Origin: CAZOSF01 sp964582415
GTDB taxonomy: Bacteria > Bacteroidota > Bacteroidia > Flavobacteriales > Flavobacteriaceae
DNA length: 64,000 bases
Reading direction: 5' to 3'
NCBI GenBank assembly: GCA_964582415.1
Contig: CAZOSF010000003.1
Span: 1 to 64,000, forward strand
The notes under the pieces are model-generated. The model did not search any database. It saw nothing but the letters and a program-made list of their open reading frames with translations, and had not been told where the DNA came from. Within the stretch, counting starts at the first letter, position 1. Each line of letters opens with the position of its first letter. Positions 28,503 to 38,916 of the stretch are shown here, piece after piece. The translations under genes and the position numbers were made by a program.

Positions 28503-29084
28503 ATGATTGCCCACATTCAGGGAAGACTGGTAGAAAAGAATCCGACGGATGTTGTTATAGATTGCCATGGAGTGGGTTATTTTCTAAATATATCGTTGCA
28601 TACGTTTTCACAGCTCCCCACTACTGAAAATGTCAAGTTGTACACCCAGTTATTGGTCCGAGAGGATTCTCATACCTTGTATGGTTTTTTCACCAAGGAA
28701 GAACGAGAAGTGTTCAATTTATTGATTTCGGTTTCTGGGGTGGGCGCAAGCACGGCAAGAACCATGTTGTCCTCATTAAGCCCAGAGCAAATTAGGGATG
28801 CGATAGTTTCGGAAGATGTAGTGACTATTCAAGGAGTTAAAGGGATTGGAACCAAGACGGCACAACGTGTGGTCTTGGATCTAAAAGATAAAATAATAAA
28901 AGTGTACGGGGCGTCTTCTATTTCTGTTCCATCAAGCAATACGAACAGAAATGAAGCGTTATCTGCATTGGAGACATTGGGCTTTGTTAGGAAGCAAGCG
29001 GAAAAAGCTTGTGATGCCTATTTGAAAACCGATCCACAGGCAAGCGTGGAAACGATTATCAAGCAAGCTTTAAAAAATTTGTAA
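28503..29084 (+). CDS. ruvA: Holliday junction DNA helicase subunit RuvA
   Basis: 193 residues. Domain I is an OB fold (MIAHIQGRLVEKNPTDVVID), domain II holds two helix-hairpin-helix motifs (LLISVSGVGASTARTML and IQGVKGIGTKTAQRVVLDL), and domain III (about 145-193) is the RuvB-binding helical bundle. It holds the four-way junction for RuvB. In Flavobacteriaceae ruvA usually lies directly before sprA, as it does here with 10 bases between. Confidence 0.97.
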   Translation: MIAHIQGRLVEKNPTDVVIDCHGVGYFLNISLHTFSQLPTTENVKLYTQLLVREDSHTLYGFFTKEEREVFNLLISVSGVGASTARTMLSSLSPEQIRDAIVSEDVVTIQGVKGIGTKTAQRVVLDLKDKIIKVYGASSISVPSSNTNRNEALSALETLGFVRKQAEKACDAYLKTDPQASVETIIKQALKNL

Positions 29085-29094
29085 AGATTTGGGA

Positions 29095-32000
29095 GTGAAA
29101 AATTACAACCTTAAAAACAGCTTTACCAAGTATATTGTTTTAGGAATTTTGCTAATGGGAGCCTTTGGGGTGAAGGCTCAGGAAGATTCAACCGCCACAG
29201 GATACGATGTGGGTAGAATGGACCTTCCCAATCCTACGAGTATTCAGGATATGTATGAATACGACCCCCTTACCGATAGGTATATCCTAACCCAAACCTT
29301 GGGTGAATTCAATATTTCATATCCTATCATCCTTACTCCAGAAGAATACCGTGATTTAGTGCTGAAGGAACAAATGAAAGCCTATTTCAAGGAGAAAATC
29401 GATGCGGCCGATGGTCGTAAAGAAGGAGCCGAAGAAGGGCAGCGTAATTTGTTGCCTACTTTCTATGTCAATTCCGACTTCTTTGAATCAGTTTTTGGAG
29501 GGAATACCATAGAGATCATTCCACAGGGAACCGTAGAAATGGATTTGGGTGTTTTGTACACAAAACAGGATAACCCACAGTTTTCACCTAGAAACCGCAG
29601 CAATCTTTCTTTTGATTTCGATCAACGTATCAGTCTAAGTTTGTTGGGTAAGGTCGGGGAGCGTTTACAGGTGACCGCCAATTACGATACCCAGTCCACT
29701 TTCGACTTTCAGAACATTATCAAATTGGAATACACCCCTACCGAAGATGATATCATTCAGAAAATCGAAGTGGGTAACGTGAGTATGCCGCTGAATAGTT
29801 CCCTTATTCAAGGGGCCCAAAGTCTCTTCGGTGTAAAAACTCAGTTGCAATTTGGAAAGACAACCATCACTGGGATCTTTTCCGAACAACGTTCTGAAAC
29901 CCGTACCGTAGTGGCCGAAGGAGGGGCGACGGTTACGGAATATGAATTGTTTGCCCTTGATTACGATGAAAATCGTCACTTTTTCCTAGCACATTATTTC
30001 CGTGATAACTACGATCGCGTCCTTAGGAATTATCCGTTTATTAACTCAAATGTTCAGATCACCCGATTGGAAGTTTGGATTACCAATCGTAATACAAGCA
30101 CCAATGATGTGCGTAATATCGTGGCCCTCCAGGATATTGGGGAAGCCGATGTTTCCAATGTGGGTCTGAATGTAATTCCCGGAGGTTTCATCAACAAACC
30201 GAAGAACTCTTTCCCGGATAACAGCAACAACGATTTCAATCCATTCGGCATAGACGACCCGAGTGAGCAAAGTATATTAAACAATTCGATTCGTGACGTG
30301 GCGACTATTCAAAGTGGTTTTGGAGGAGTTCCCGTTAGTGAAGGAATCGATTATGTTACGCTAGAGAATGCACGGAAATTACAAGGAAACGAATACCAAC
30401 TAAACTCCCAGCTCGGATACCTTTCCTTGAATCAGCGTTTGAATAACGATGAGGTCTTGGCCGTTGCGTTTCAATTTACGGTGAATGGTAAGGTTTATCA
30501 GGTTGGGGAATTTTCTACCGATGGAGTGGAGGCCACTGGTTTCGAAGGAGGAGTAAATCCAAATCCGGGAGGTGACCCGGGAGAAACCCAGGCTGGAATT
30601 CCACAAAACCTGGTAGTGAAACTTTTGAAAAGTAATATTACCAATGTGAACGAACCCGTTTGGGACCTGATGATGAAGAACATCTACCCAATTGGTGCCT
30701 TCGAATTGGAACAAGAAGATTTCAGGATGAACATTCTGTATCTGGATCCGTCACCAATTAATTATTTACAGCCAGTATCGGGAACACCCTTTCCTGCTCC
30801 GGATGAAACCGACTTCAATCCGGTTGATTTGAATGATGCCACCTTATTGCGCATCTTCAATCTAGACCGGTTGAATTTTAACAATGACCCTCAAACTGGA
30901 GGAGATGGTTTCTTCGATTTTTATCCAGGAATTACGGTAGACCAACGTAATGGTAATATCATCTTTACGAGTGTGGAGCCTTTTGGAGAGTATATCTTTG
31001 ATAAGCTATCCTTGGAAACTTCTGAGGATTATGGTAACCCAATTACCTATAACGCCAACCAACAGAAATATGTGTTCCGATCTATGTATCGTACCACAAA
31101 AATTCAAGCGGAACAGCAACAAAGTGACAAGAATAAGTTCCAGATGAAAGGTACGTACAAGTCTACCGGATCCGATGGTATCCCGATTGGGGCCTTCAAT
31201 ATCCCACAAGGGTCGGTAACTGTTACCGCCGGCGGAAGAACATTGGTTGAAGGGGTTGATTACACCGTGAACTATCAATTGGGCCGTGTTCAGATTTTGG
31301 ATCCTTCGCTTAAGAGCTCCAATACACCTATCAACATTAGCGTTGAAAATAACACCCTTTTCGGACAGCAAACCAAGCGTTTTACAGGATTGGATGTCCA
31401 ACATAAGTTCAGTGATCGTTTCCAATTAGGGGGAACCTTCCTGAATTTAAATGAACGACCCCTTACACAGAAATCCGCTTTCCAAAACGAGCCTATTAAC
31501 AATACCATGATTGGGTTGAATGCAAACTTCTCCACTGAAGTGCCATTCCTAACTCGTTTAGTGAATAAATTGCCCAATATCGATACCGATGTTCCTTCTA
31601 ACGTTTCCATGCGTGGGGAATTTGCCTACCTTATTCCAGGAGCACCAAAGGTGTCTGATTTTAATGGTAAGACTACTGCCTATGTTGATGATTTTGAGGC
31701 AGCACAAACCGCTATTGATATTTCAGCTCCCCTTACTTGGTTCTTGAGCTCCACTCCAATTGGTTTAGGAGGTGAATTGGAAAATAATAACCTTGCCTAT
31801 AACTATAACCGGGCGAAACTGAACTGGTATACGATTGACCCAATTTTTTATAGTTCACAAAGACCTGATGGAGTGACCGACCAGGATTTGTCGTCTCCGT
31901 TTACAAGAAGGGTCTTCAGGAACGAAATTTTCCCCGATCAGGATTTGATCCAGGGACAGACGCAAGCATTGTTTCCACTCGACCTAGCCTTTTATCCATC

Positions 32001-35000
32001 AGAAAGAGGACCCTATAACTTTAACCCTGCTGCCAATGGAGGAAATACCCTTCCTAATCCAGAGCAACGATTTGGGGGAATCTCTAGACAATTAACCACC
32101 ACCGATTTTGAAAGGGCCAATGTGGAATATATCCAATTTTGGTTGATGGATCCCTTCATTTACGAAGAAAACGCCACCAACCCAGGAGGTAAATTGACTT
32201 TCAACTTAGGGAATATTTCGGAGGATGTTCTGAAAGATGGTAGAAAGCAGTATGAAAATGGTTTGCCAGAAGATGGATCTGCAGTAAACACCCTTTCCAC
32301 GGAATGGGGTAAAGTACCAAGCAATCAATCCTTGGTATATACCTTTAGCAGTACTGGAGGTGGACGTACCAATCAAGATATCGGTTTGGACGGTTTGAGC
32401 GATGCTGAAGAAGCGGCTCAATTCCCAGCCTTTGCCGGTCAGGAAGACCCTGCACGAGACAATTACCAGTATTTCCTTCAAGCAGAAGGTAATATTTTGG
32501 AACGTTATAGTTTGTTTAACGGAACGCAAGGAAACTCTCCAGAAACCTTAACCAACACCGATAGAGGTAGCACTGCTCAACCGGATGTGGAAGATATCAA
32601 CCGGGACAATACCATGAATACGGTAGACAGCTATTTCGAATACGAATTGCAGATCACGCCGAACATGACATTGGAAACGCCTTATGTGACCGATATCAAG
32701 GAAATCACGGTGACCACTCAAACCAATCAGGAAATTCCAGTGCGTTGGATTCAATTCCGAATTCCTCTGAACGACTATACCGAGGCAGTGAATGGTATTT
32801 CCGATTTCCGTTCTATTCGATTCATGCGACTCTTCATGTCCGGATTCCAACAACCCACGATCCTTCGATTGGGAACCTTGGAATTGTTCCGTGGGGATTA
32901 TCGCCGATACACCGAGTCCTTGGATGCCGATGGAAGTCCAAATGAAACCGATAATACCACTTTTGAAAATGAAGCGGTTGGAGTTATTCAAAACAGTAAC
33001 TATGTGATTCCTCCAGGAGTATATCGTGAGGAATTGAACAATAATAACAACATCATCCGCCAAGACGAACAATCCCTTGCCCTTAGGGTTTGTGATTTGG
33101 AACCACAGGATGCAAGAGCGGTATATAAATATTTCAATGTGGACATGCGCCAGTACAAAAACCTGGAGATGTTTATCCATGCCGAATCCCTACCTGCTCC
33201 CGCCACCTTGCTGTCTGATGGTGAATTGGCTGCCTTTATTCGATTGGGTAATGACTTAAACACCAGTTTCTATGAAATTGAAATTCCATTGAATGTGTCG
33301 CCTAACTTGGAGAACCCAACCGATTCGGATGCAGACATTGTTTGGCCTTTGGAGAACCGTTTGAACTTGCCGTTAAGCCTACTGCAAGAGGTAAAGACGC
33401 GAGTATTGGGAGATCCAAATATCGATATTACACAGGTAACCTACTTCGAACAAGCTGAATTGGATCCAGAATCGGTGAACGACAGCAATGAACTTCGAAT
33501 TGGTATCAAGGGAAATCCAAGTTTCGGTAATGTGCGCGTCATCATGGTGGGGCTTCGCAACAAGTCCAACAATGATATCTGTGGAGAAGTTTGGTTCAAC
33601 GAACTTCGAATGAGTGAATTGGAAAACAAAGGTGGCTGGGCTGCCGTAGGTAGTATGGATGCCAATGTAGCCGACTTCGCCAACATGAGTGCTACTGGAA
33701 GGATTTCTACCATCGGATTTGGTTCTATCGAACAAGGTCCAAATCAAAGAAGTTTGGAAGACACTAAACAATATGATGTGGTGACCAATTTCAATTTGGG
33801 TCAATTATTGCCAAAAAGCTGGGGGATTCAGTTGCCATTCAACTATGGAATTGGTGAAGAGATTATTACCCCAAAATACGATCCTCAATTTGATGATATC
33901 GAACTTCAAGCCCGTCTCGACAATACGGAAGATGCGGCAGAACGCGATGTAATTGAGGAACAGGCCATAAACTATACCAAAAGACAAAGTATTAACTTTA
34001 TTGGAGTTCGTAAGAATAAAACGGGAGAGAGCAGTAAACCAATGCCCTATGACATTGAAAACTTCACCTTCTCCTACTCTTATAACCAAGAAGATCATCA
34101 CGATTTTGAGATTGAACGCGCCCTGGATCAAAACGTGCGTTTAGGAGGTACCTACGACTACACCTTTACACAAAAGCCCATTGAGCCGTTCAAGAAAAAT
34201 GATTCCTTGTTTACCGGTAAATATTGGCAGTTCCTAAAGGACCTAAATTTTAATGTGCTTCCTTCCAATATTGCTGTTAGCTCGAATATTACGCGTCAGT
34301 ACAACGAACAGAAGTTCCGTGAATTGGACTTGTCGGCAGATGCCATAGGTTTACCTGTATTGTATCAAAGGAATTTCCTTTTCGATTGGCAATATACCAT
34401 CAACTATAATTTGACGAGTTCCCTGCGATTCAATTTCAATGCAGCGAATAACCGAATCGTCAACAACTTTATCGAAAATGGAGAGGTAGACAATTCCATA
34501 GGAATTTGGGATGGCTTCTTTGAAGTGGGGGATCCGAATCAGCATGTCCAATCCCTGCAGTTGAACTACGATTTACCTACCGCCAAATTCCCATTCCTGA
34601 AATGGATTCGGGCGACCTATTCCTATCAAGGGGATTTCCAATGGCAGGATGGTAGTGACTTGTTTTCCAATGTCGAAATTACCGATGATAACGGAAATAC
34701 TACCTTCTATAATCTAGGTAATTCGATTCAAAATGCTAGTACGCATAGGATTAACTCTTCCTTCGATATGAATAATTTCTATCGATATATCGGCTTAACC
34801 AAAATCAAGAAAAACAACCGAAACGCCCGTGAAGGAGGTCGAGGAGGCTCGTTATTAGGTGGCGGTGAAGGTCGTGGAAATAAAGGAGGAAATGAAAAAG
34901 GTGAAGGGGATAAGAGCTCGAGTGAATCTGGAAGGGAAGGTGTGGCTGAAAGAGGTCGTGGATCCGAATCACAGGAATCGGGAAGTTCTAGCTCATTAAA

Positions 35001-36357
35001 TGCTGGACAAAAAGCGGCCAATACTCTGATTGGGCTTGCTACCTCCATCAAGAAAATCCAACTGAACTACGTTGAGAATAATGGTATCTTCCTGCCTGGA
35101 TACCTACCGTCGATAGGTTTCGCTGGAACCCTAAAACCAACAACTGGATTTGTCTTTGGTAGCCAAGCTGAAGTTCGTGACCTAGCCGCTCGAAAAGGTT
35201 GGTTGACTTTATATCCAGAATTCAATGAGCGTTATACAGAGGTAGAAAGCAGACAATTGGATGTGCAGGTGAACATGGAACTCTTACCCGATTTGAAAAT
35301 CGATTTCAATGGTGCCAGGGCTTATGCCGAAAATTATGCGGAGAACTACATTGTGGAAGACGGGCTTTACCGTTCATTGACGCCAAATATGTACGGTAAT
35401 TTCAACATCACGACAGTGCTTTTGAAAACCGCTTTCAGTAAGAGCGACGAAATCTCTTCCGATGCATTCAATGATTTCCGTACCAACCGACTCACAGTAG
35501 CCAACCGATTGGCAGAACAGTTTTATGGTAGTGCGGCATTCGAAAGAGATGAGGATGGCTTCCCAATAGGATTTGGTAAAACAAGTCAACAGGTTTTATT
35601 GCCCGCCTTCCTGTCAGCCTATAAAGGAAGCGATGCAGGTAAAGAGAAAACAGGAATCTTCAGAGATGTACCCCTGCCCAACTGGGATTTAAAATATACA
35701 GGATTGATGCGTATTGGATGGTTCAAGAAAAACTTCCGTCGATTTAGTATTCAGCATGGATATAGGGCGACGTATACGGTGAATCAGTTCCAAACTAACT
35801 TGGATTTTGACCGCAATAATCCAGAAGAATTGGATCAAGCGGGCAACTTTAAAAGTCCTGTATTCTTGAACAACGTAAATTTGACCGAGCAGTTCTCTCC
35901 TTTGGTTCGTATCGATTTCGAAATGCAGAACTCCATCAAGATTCTTGCAGAGATCAGAAAGGATCGTGCGCTTTCATTATCTTTTGCCAACAACCTTTTG
36001 ACAGAGATTAAAGGACAAGAGTTGGTCATCGGTCTTGGATACCGTATCAAGGACTTAAAAATTGGCACCAATTTCGGAGGGAAAAGGCGTATCCTTTCCA
36101 GCGACTTGAATTTCAAACTGGATCTTTCCATTCGGGATAATAAGACCATTATCCGTTACTTGGACATAGAAAATAATCAAACAACGGCTGGCCAGACGAT
36201 TTATGGTGTTCAGTTTACGGCGGATTATGCGCTTACCAAAAACTTGACAGCATTGTTATACTACGACCATACGTTCTCTGAATATGCTATTTCAACGGCA
36301 TTCCCTCAGACAACGATTCGTAGTGGATTGACGCTTCGTTATAATTTCGGAAATTAA
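29095..36357 (+). CDS. sprA: Type IX secretion system translocon protein SprA
   Basis: About 2,420 residues. SprA is the giant outer-membrane barrel (36 strands in the known structure) through which type IX cargo and gliding adhesins leave the cell. A signal peptide ([15 protein letters not shown]) precedes long stretches of alternating beta-strand sequence. A conserved start region [20 protein letters not shown] and the final aromatic strand [14 protein letters not shown] are seen. Start is GTG at 29095 or TTG at 29089; no ATG is available. A Gly/Glu/Ser-rich low-complexity insert occupies about residues 1909-1972. The ruvA-sprA-gcvH order is typical for the family. Confidence 0.96.
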   Translation: MKNYNLKNSFTKYIVLGILLMGAFGVKAQEDSTATGYDVGRMDLPNPTSIQDMYEYDPLTDRYILTQTLGEFNISYPIILTPEEYRDLVLKEQMKAYFKEKIDAADGRKEGAEEGQRNLLPTFYVNSDFFESVFGGNTIEIIPQGTVEMDLGVLYTKQDNPQFSPRNRSNLSFDFDQRISLSLLGKVGERLQVTANYDTQSTFDFQNIIKLEYTPTEDDIIQKIEVGNVSMPLNSSLIQGAQSLFGVKTQLQFGKTTITGIFSEQRSETRTVVAEGGATVTEYELFALDYDENRHFFLAHYFRDNYDRVLRNYPFINSNVQITRLEVWITNRNTSTNDVRNIVALQDIGEADVSNVGLNVIPGGFINKPKNSFPDNSNNDFNPFGIDDPSEQSILNNSIRDVATIQSGFGGVPVSEGIDYVTLENARKLQGNEYQLNSQLGYLSLNQRLNNDEVLAVAFQFTVNGKVYQVGEFSTDGVEATGFEGGVNPNPGGDPGETQAGIPQNLVVKLLKSNITNVNEPVWDLMMKNIYPIGAFELEQEDFRMNILYLDPSPINYLQPVSGTPFPAPDETDFNPVDLNDATLLRIFNLDRLNFNNDPQTGGDGFFDFYPGITVDQRNGNIIFTSVEPFGEYIFDKLSLETSEDYGNPITYNANQQKYVFRSMYRTTKIQAEQQQSDKNKFQMKGTYKSTGSDGIPIGAFNIPQGSVTVTAGGRTLVEGVDYTVNYQLGRVQILDPSLKSSNTPINISVENNTLFGQQTKRFTGLDVQHKFSDRFQLGGTFLNLNERPLTQKSAFQNEPINNTMIGLNANFSTEVPFLTRLVNKLPNIDTDVPSNVSMRGEFAYLIPGAPKVSDFNGKTTAYVDDFEAAQTAIDISAPLTWFLSSTPIGLGGELENNNLAYNYNRAKLNWYTIDPIFYSSQRPDGVTDQDLSSPFTRRVFRNEIFPDQDLIQGQTQALFPLDLAFYPSERGPYNFNPAANGGNTLPNPEQRFGGISRQLTTTDFERANVEYIQFWLMDPFIYEENATNPGGKLTFNLGNISEDVLKDGRKQYENGLPEDGSAVNTLSTEWGKVPSNQSLVYTFSSTGGGRTNQDIGLDGLSDAEEAAQFPAFAGQEDPARDNYQYFLQAEGNILERYSLFNGTQGNSPETLTNTDRGSTAQPDVEDINRDNTMNTVDSYFEYELQITPNMTLETPYVTDIKEITVTTQTNQEIPVRWIQFRIPLNDYTEAVNGISDFRSIRFMRLFMSGFQQPTILRLGTLELFRGDYRRYTESLDADGSPNETDNTTFENEAVGVIQNSNYVIPPGVYREELNNNNNIIRQDEQSLALRVCDLEPQDARAVYKYFNVDMRQYKNLEMFIHAESLPAPATLLSDGELAAFIRLGNDLNTSFYEIEIPLNVSPNLENPTDSDADIVWPLENRLNLPLSLLQEVKTRVLGDPNIDITQVTYFEQAELDPESVNDSNELRIGIKGNPSFGNVRVIMVGLRNKSNNDICGEVWFNELRMSELENKGGWAAVGSMDANVADFANMSATGRISTIGFGSIEQGPNQRSLEDTKQYDVVTNFNLGQLLPKSWGIQLPFNYGIGEEIITPKYDPQFDDIELQARLDNTEDAAERDVIEEQAINYTKRQSINFIGVRKNKTGESSKPMPYDIENFTFSYSYNQEDHHDFEIERALDQNVRLGGTYDYTFTQKPIEPFKKNDSLFTGKYWQFLKDLNFNVLPSNIAVSSNITRQYNEQKFRELDLSADAIGLPVLYQRNFLFDWQYTINYNLTSSLRFNFNAANNRIVNNFIENGEVDNSIGIWDGFFEVGDPNQHVQSLQLNYDLPTAKFPFLKWIRATYSYQGDFQWQDGSDLFSNVEITDDNGNTTFYNLGNSIQNASTHRINSSFDMNNFYRYIGLTKIKKNNRNAREGGRGGSLLGGGEGRGNKGGNEKGEGDKSSSESGREGVAERGRGSESQESGSSSSLNAGQKAANTLIGLATSIKKIQLNYVENNGIFLPGYLPSIGFAGTLKPTTGFVFGSQAEVRDLAARKGWLTLYPEFNERYTEVESRQLDVQVNMELLPDLKIDFNGARAYAENYAENYIVEDGLYRSLTPNMYGNFNITTVLLKTAFSKSDEISSDAFNDFRTNRLTVANRLAEQFYGSAAFERDEDGFPIGFGKTSQQVLLPAFLSAYKGSDAGKEKTGIFRDVPLPNWDLKYTGLMRIGWFKKNFRRFSIQHGYRATYTVNQFQTNLDFDRNNPEELDQAGNFKSPVFLNNVNLTEQFSPLVRIDFEMQNSIKILAEIRKDRALSLSFANNLLTEIKGQELVIGLGYRIKDLKIGTNFGGKRRILSSDLNFKLDLSIRDNKTIIRYLDIENNQTTAGQTIYGVQFTADYALTKNLTALLYYDHTFSEYAISTAFPQTTIRSGLTLRYNFGN

Positions 36358-36379
36358 CAACCTTAATATTAGTAAAAAC

Positions 36380-36757
36380 ATGAATGTTCCTTCAGATTTA
36401 AAATATACCAAAGATCACGAATGGGTATCTATCGATGGCGATATTGCCACAGTTGGTATTACTGATTTTGCCCAAGATCAACTTGGGGATATTGTTTATG
36501 TAGAAGTAGAAACCGTCGATGAAACCTTAGATAAGGAAGAGGTGTTCGGAACGGTGGAGGCAGTAAAGACGGTATCCGATTTATTGTTGCCTCTTTCTGG
36601 TGAAATCATTGAATTTAATGACCACCTTGAGGCGGAACCCGAAAAGGTGAATACAGACCCTTACGGAGAAGGTTGGATGATTAAAATCAAGATATCAAAT
36701 CCTGATGAGGTAGAATATTTATTGGACGATGCTGCCTATAAAGAACTTATTGGATAA
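36380..36757 (+). CDS. gcvH: Glycine cleavage system H protein
   Basis: 125 residues, normal length. The lipoyl domain carries the acceptor lysine in [14 protein letters not shown], with [20 protein letters not shown] before it and [12 protein letters not shown] after it. The lipoyl arm shuttles the aminomethyl group between P, T and L proteins, which are not in this window. Lies 22 bases after sprA, the usual place in Flavobacteriaceae. The 3' end including the stop codon is part of a 16-bp tandem duplication. Confidence 0.97.
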   Translation: MNVPSDLKYTKDHEWVSIDGDIATVGITDFAQDQLGDIVYVEVETVDETLDKEEVFGTVEAVKTVSDLLLPLSGEIIEFNDHLEAEPEKVNTDPYGEGWMIKIKISNPDEVEYLLDDAAYKELIG

Positions 36758-36770
36758 AGAACTTATTGGA
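36739..36770 (+). repeat. 16-bp tandem duplication across the gcvH stop codon
   Basis: TAAAGAACTTATTGGA occurs twice head to tail (36739-36754 and 36755-36770). The gcvH stop is the TAA of the second copy. A possible TTG start of the next gene also lies in the second copy. Confidence 0.9.
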
Positions 36771-37140
36771 GCATAAATATTTAATGATAATAACGGTATT
36801 CTTCCAAATAGGAGTCACCGTTTTGATGTTATTACCCAGTTCTGGGTTTCCCAATATTCAAATTTCCAATTTCGATAAACTGGCCCACGTTGGAATTTAT
36901 TTCCTTTCTTTCCTTCTGTGGGTCTTTAGTTTTTTCAATAAGGCAGGGAGTTTAAAAAACTTGGTTTTCCTTGTCTTAGTGCTGTTGCTGATTTATGGTA
37001 TGGTTATTGAAGTCGTTCAAGGGCAAGTCATTCCGGATCGCACATCGGACATTTGGGATGTGGTTGCCAATATTGTTGGTTTAGGAATAGGATGGGTCGC
37101 ATTTTATATATTGAAGCCTATTTGGCCGGCAAAAAATTGA
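36766..37140 (+). CDS. VanZ-like membrane protein
   Basis: About 124 residues with four transmembrane helices. Motifs fit the VanZ-like family: NFDKLAHVGIYFLSFLLW between helices 1 and 2, and IEVVQGQVIPDRTSDIWDVVANIVG near the end. Start is TTG at 36766 or ATG at 36784; the first keeps a short hydrophilic N-terminus. Eight bases separate the TTG from gcvH, so it is probably in the ruvA-sprA-gcvH transcript. The biochemical function of such chromosomal VanZ-like proteins is not known. Confidence 0.8.
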   Translation: MEHKYLMIITVFFQIGVTVLMLLPSSGFPNIQISNFDKLAHVGIYFLSFLLWVFSFFNKAGSLKNLVFLVLVLLLIYGMVIEVVQGQVIPDRTSDIWDVVANIVGLGIGWVAFYILKPIWPAKN

Positions 37141-37199
37141 AATTCTTTTTATAACAATACTTTTTTATATATTTTAGCAACTCTCTTAAACACGCTGTT

Positions 37200-37922
37200 A
37201 TGGAACCAAAGAAAAACCCGAAAGCCGACCTCAATCGATGGAGCTCAATCTATCTATTGGCAGGATTGGTTTTAATGTTATTCATAGCTTGGCAGGCTGT
37301 AGAATGGAAAACCTATGAAAAGGATAAACTGGCATCTGAAACCTTGGATGTCGGGGACGACCTTTTGGAAGATGTGCCGATCACACAACAGTTAACGCCT
37401 CCACCACCTCCACCACCTCCACCACCAGCTCCAGATGTGATTGAAGTGGTTGAAGATGAAGAAGAAGTGGAAGAAACCATTATCGAATCTACTGAAACGA
37501 ACCAAGAAGAGGAAATCGTTGAAATCGAAGAAATCGAAGAGGTAGAAGAAGAAGAAATTGCGGATGTACCTTTTGCAGTAATTGAAAACGTACCAATTTA
37601 TCCTGGTTGTGAAAATGCTGGAAACAACGAGGCGAAAAAACAGTGTATGTCTGAAAAGGTAATGAAATACGTACAAAAGAAATTCAATACCGAATTGGCT
37701 AACGATTTGGGATTGGAAGGTAAACAGCGTATTTCTGTTCAATTCAAGATTGATAGAAAAGGAAACGTAGTAGATGTGCGTGCTCGTGCACCACACCCAA
37801 GATTAGAGCAGGAAGCCATTGAAGTGGTAAAGTCCTTGCCAAAAATGACCCCTGGTAAACAACGTGGTCAACCTGTTGGGGTATTGTATGCCCTGCCTAT
37901 TTTATTCCAGGTGGAAAACTAA
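37200..37922 (+). CDS. tonB: TonB-family energy transducer
   Basis: 240 residues. One N-terminal membrane anchor (about 15-35), then ten consecutive prolines (about 67-76), then a strongly acidic Glu/Val/Ile stretch (about 80-120). Last comes a TonB C-terminal domain with VPIYPGCENAGNNEAKKQCM, VQFKIDRKGNVVDVRARAPH and LPKMTPGKQRGQPVGVLYALP. The domain energises outer-membrane receptors by reaching across the periplasm. The PGC...C pair is typical of the Bacteroidota subclass. No exbB or exbD adjoins it. Followed by its own terminator and a paralogue. Confidence 0.92.
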   Translation: MEPKKNPKADLNRWSSIYLLAGLVLMLFIAWQAVEWKTYEKDKLASETLDVGDDLLEDVPITQQLTPPPPPPPPPPAPDVIEVVEDEEEVEETIIESTETNQEEEIVEIEEIEEVEEEEIADVPFAVIENVPIYPGCENAGNNEAKKQCMSEKVMKYVQKKFNTELANDLGLEGKQRISVQFKIDRKGNVVDVRARAPHPRLEQEAIEVVKSLPKMTPGKQRGQPVGVLYALPILFQVEN

Positions 37923-37943
37923 AAACGATAACTCGTGTTTTAT

Positions 37944-37980
37944 ATAAATCGCCTCCCAATTGGGGGGCGATTCTTTTTTT
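37944..37980 (+). terminator. Terminator between the two tonB-like genes
   Basis: AATCGCCTCCC (37947-37957) / GGGGGGCGATT (37962-37972) with an AATT loop, one G-T pair and a T tail to 37980. Confidence 0.88.
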
Positions 37981-38026
37981 GGCATGTGGGTTGTTCTCGT
38001 GATGGAAACAGTTAAAAAAGATAACT

Positions 38027-38824
38027 ATGAGACCATCACATGAAAATCGAAAAAAGAGTGCGGAAGCTTTACTTTCCACCCGAGAAGTAAAAAGACAAAT
38101 CGCCATTCAGTGGAACAGCAGTTTGTTTTTTCAGCTAGGATTAATCGTAAGCCTTCTTATGATGATCTGGATTGTTCAACAAGACTGGAAAGTTATGGCA
38201 AGGACAAAGGAATCGCCAAGAGTGCGAATTGCCTTAACAGAACCACCAGCGATGACGTATAGTGTTGAACAACCTCCCGTCCAGCAACCAGAACAGAAGG
38301 AGCCTCCACAGAAGACTATGAAACCCCTTCAGAAGCCTGTGAGTAGCCTAACAGCTGTTTCGAATAAGAGTACCATGACAGAATCTAAAGTGGCACCCAG
38401 CGAACCGGATAACAATCCATTGCCAGAAATACGGGCGACGGTACCCTCAAAACCGACAGGGCCCACCAATGTGTTGCAGGTGGAAGAAGTCCCAATCTTT
38501 CCTGGATGTAATACGAAGGGAAATAAAAAGGAGCGACTGGCTTGTTTCCAAGAAAAGATTCAAAAATTTGTTGGGAAGAAATTTAGAACAGATGCTTTTG
38601 TCGATCGCTATCCTGGTGAGCGTAAACAAATACACGTCATGTTCACTATAGATGAAAAAGGAAAGGTCACAGATATAAAGTCGGTAAGTAAGGGTGCAGA
38701 TGACCTAGCTCAGGAAGCAACACGAGTTATTGGTGTCTTACCTCAAATGATTCCTGGCAAGCAAAACTCTCAACCTGTACGGGTGGTATACACTTTGCCA
38801 ATAACGATTTCCATAGATTATTAA
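38027..38824 (+). CDS. Second TonB-like protein
   Basis: 265 residues, a divergent tandem paralogue of the gene at 37200. A basic cytoplasmic N-terminus (RKKSAEALLSTREVKRQ), one transmembrane helix (about 37-55), a Pro/Gln/Lys linker instead of poly-proline, and a TonB C-terminal domain with VPIFPGCNTKGNKKERLACF, VMFTIDEKGKVTDIKSV and LPQMIPGKQNSQPVRVVYTLP. The cytoplasmic segment before the anchor is longer than in the first copy. It is preceded by a terminator, so it probably has its own promoter. The receptor partner is unknown. Confidence 0.88.
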   Translation: MRPSHENRKKSAEALLSTREVKRQIAIQWNSSLFFQLGLIVSLLMMIWIVQQDWKVMARTKESPRVRIALTEPPAMTYSVEQPPVQQPEQKEPPQKTMKPLQKPVSSLTAVSNKSTMTESKVAPSEPDNNPLPEIRATVPSKPTGPTNVLQVEEVPIFPGCNTKGNKKERLACFQEKIQKFVGKKFRTDAFVDRYPGERKQIHVMFTIDEKGKVTDIKSVSKGADDLAQEATRVIGVLPQMIPGKQNSQPVRVVYTLPITISIDY

Positions 38825-38839
38825 GCCTTCCCAAAATAC

Positions 38840-38867
38840 GAATTGCCGCCTATCAAAGCGGCAATTC
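38840..38867. terminator. Weak hairpin between converging genes
   Basis: GAATTGCCGC (38840-38849) / GCGGCAATTC (38858-38867), 8-base loop, 10-bp stem. There is no proper T tail, so termination strength is uncertain. Confidence 0.5.
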
Positions 38868-38916
38868 ATCTGTAAATTTTTATGATACGTTTGTCTTAAC
38901 GATTTGCACTAAACTA

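Noticed and set aside
31006..33180. Long open frames antisense to sprA (100-210 codons)
   Set aside because: They mirror the coding frame of a clear SprA sequence, have no domain signature, start signal or promoter, and arise from its codon bias.
37380..37430. CCACCT repeat as a microsatellite or CRISPR-like repeat
   Set aside because: It encodes the poly-proline linker of TonB in frame; there are no spacers.
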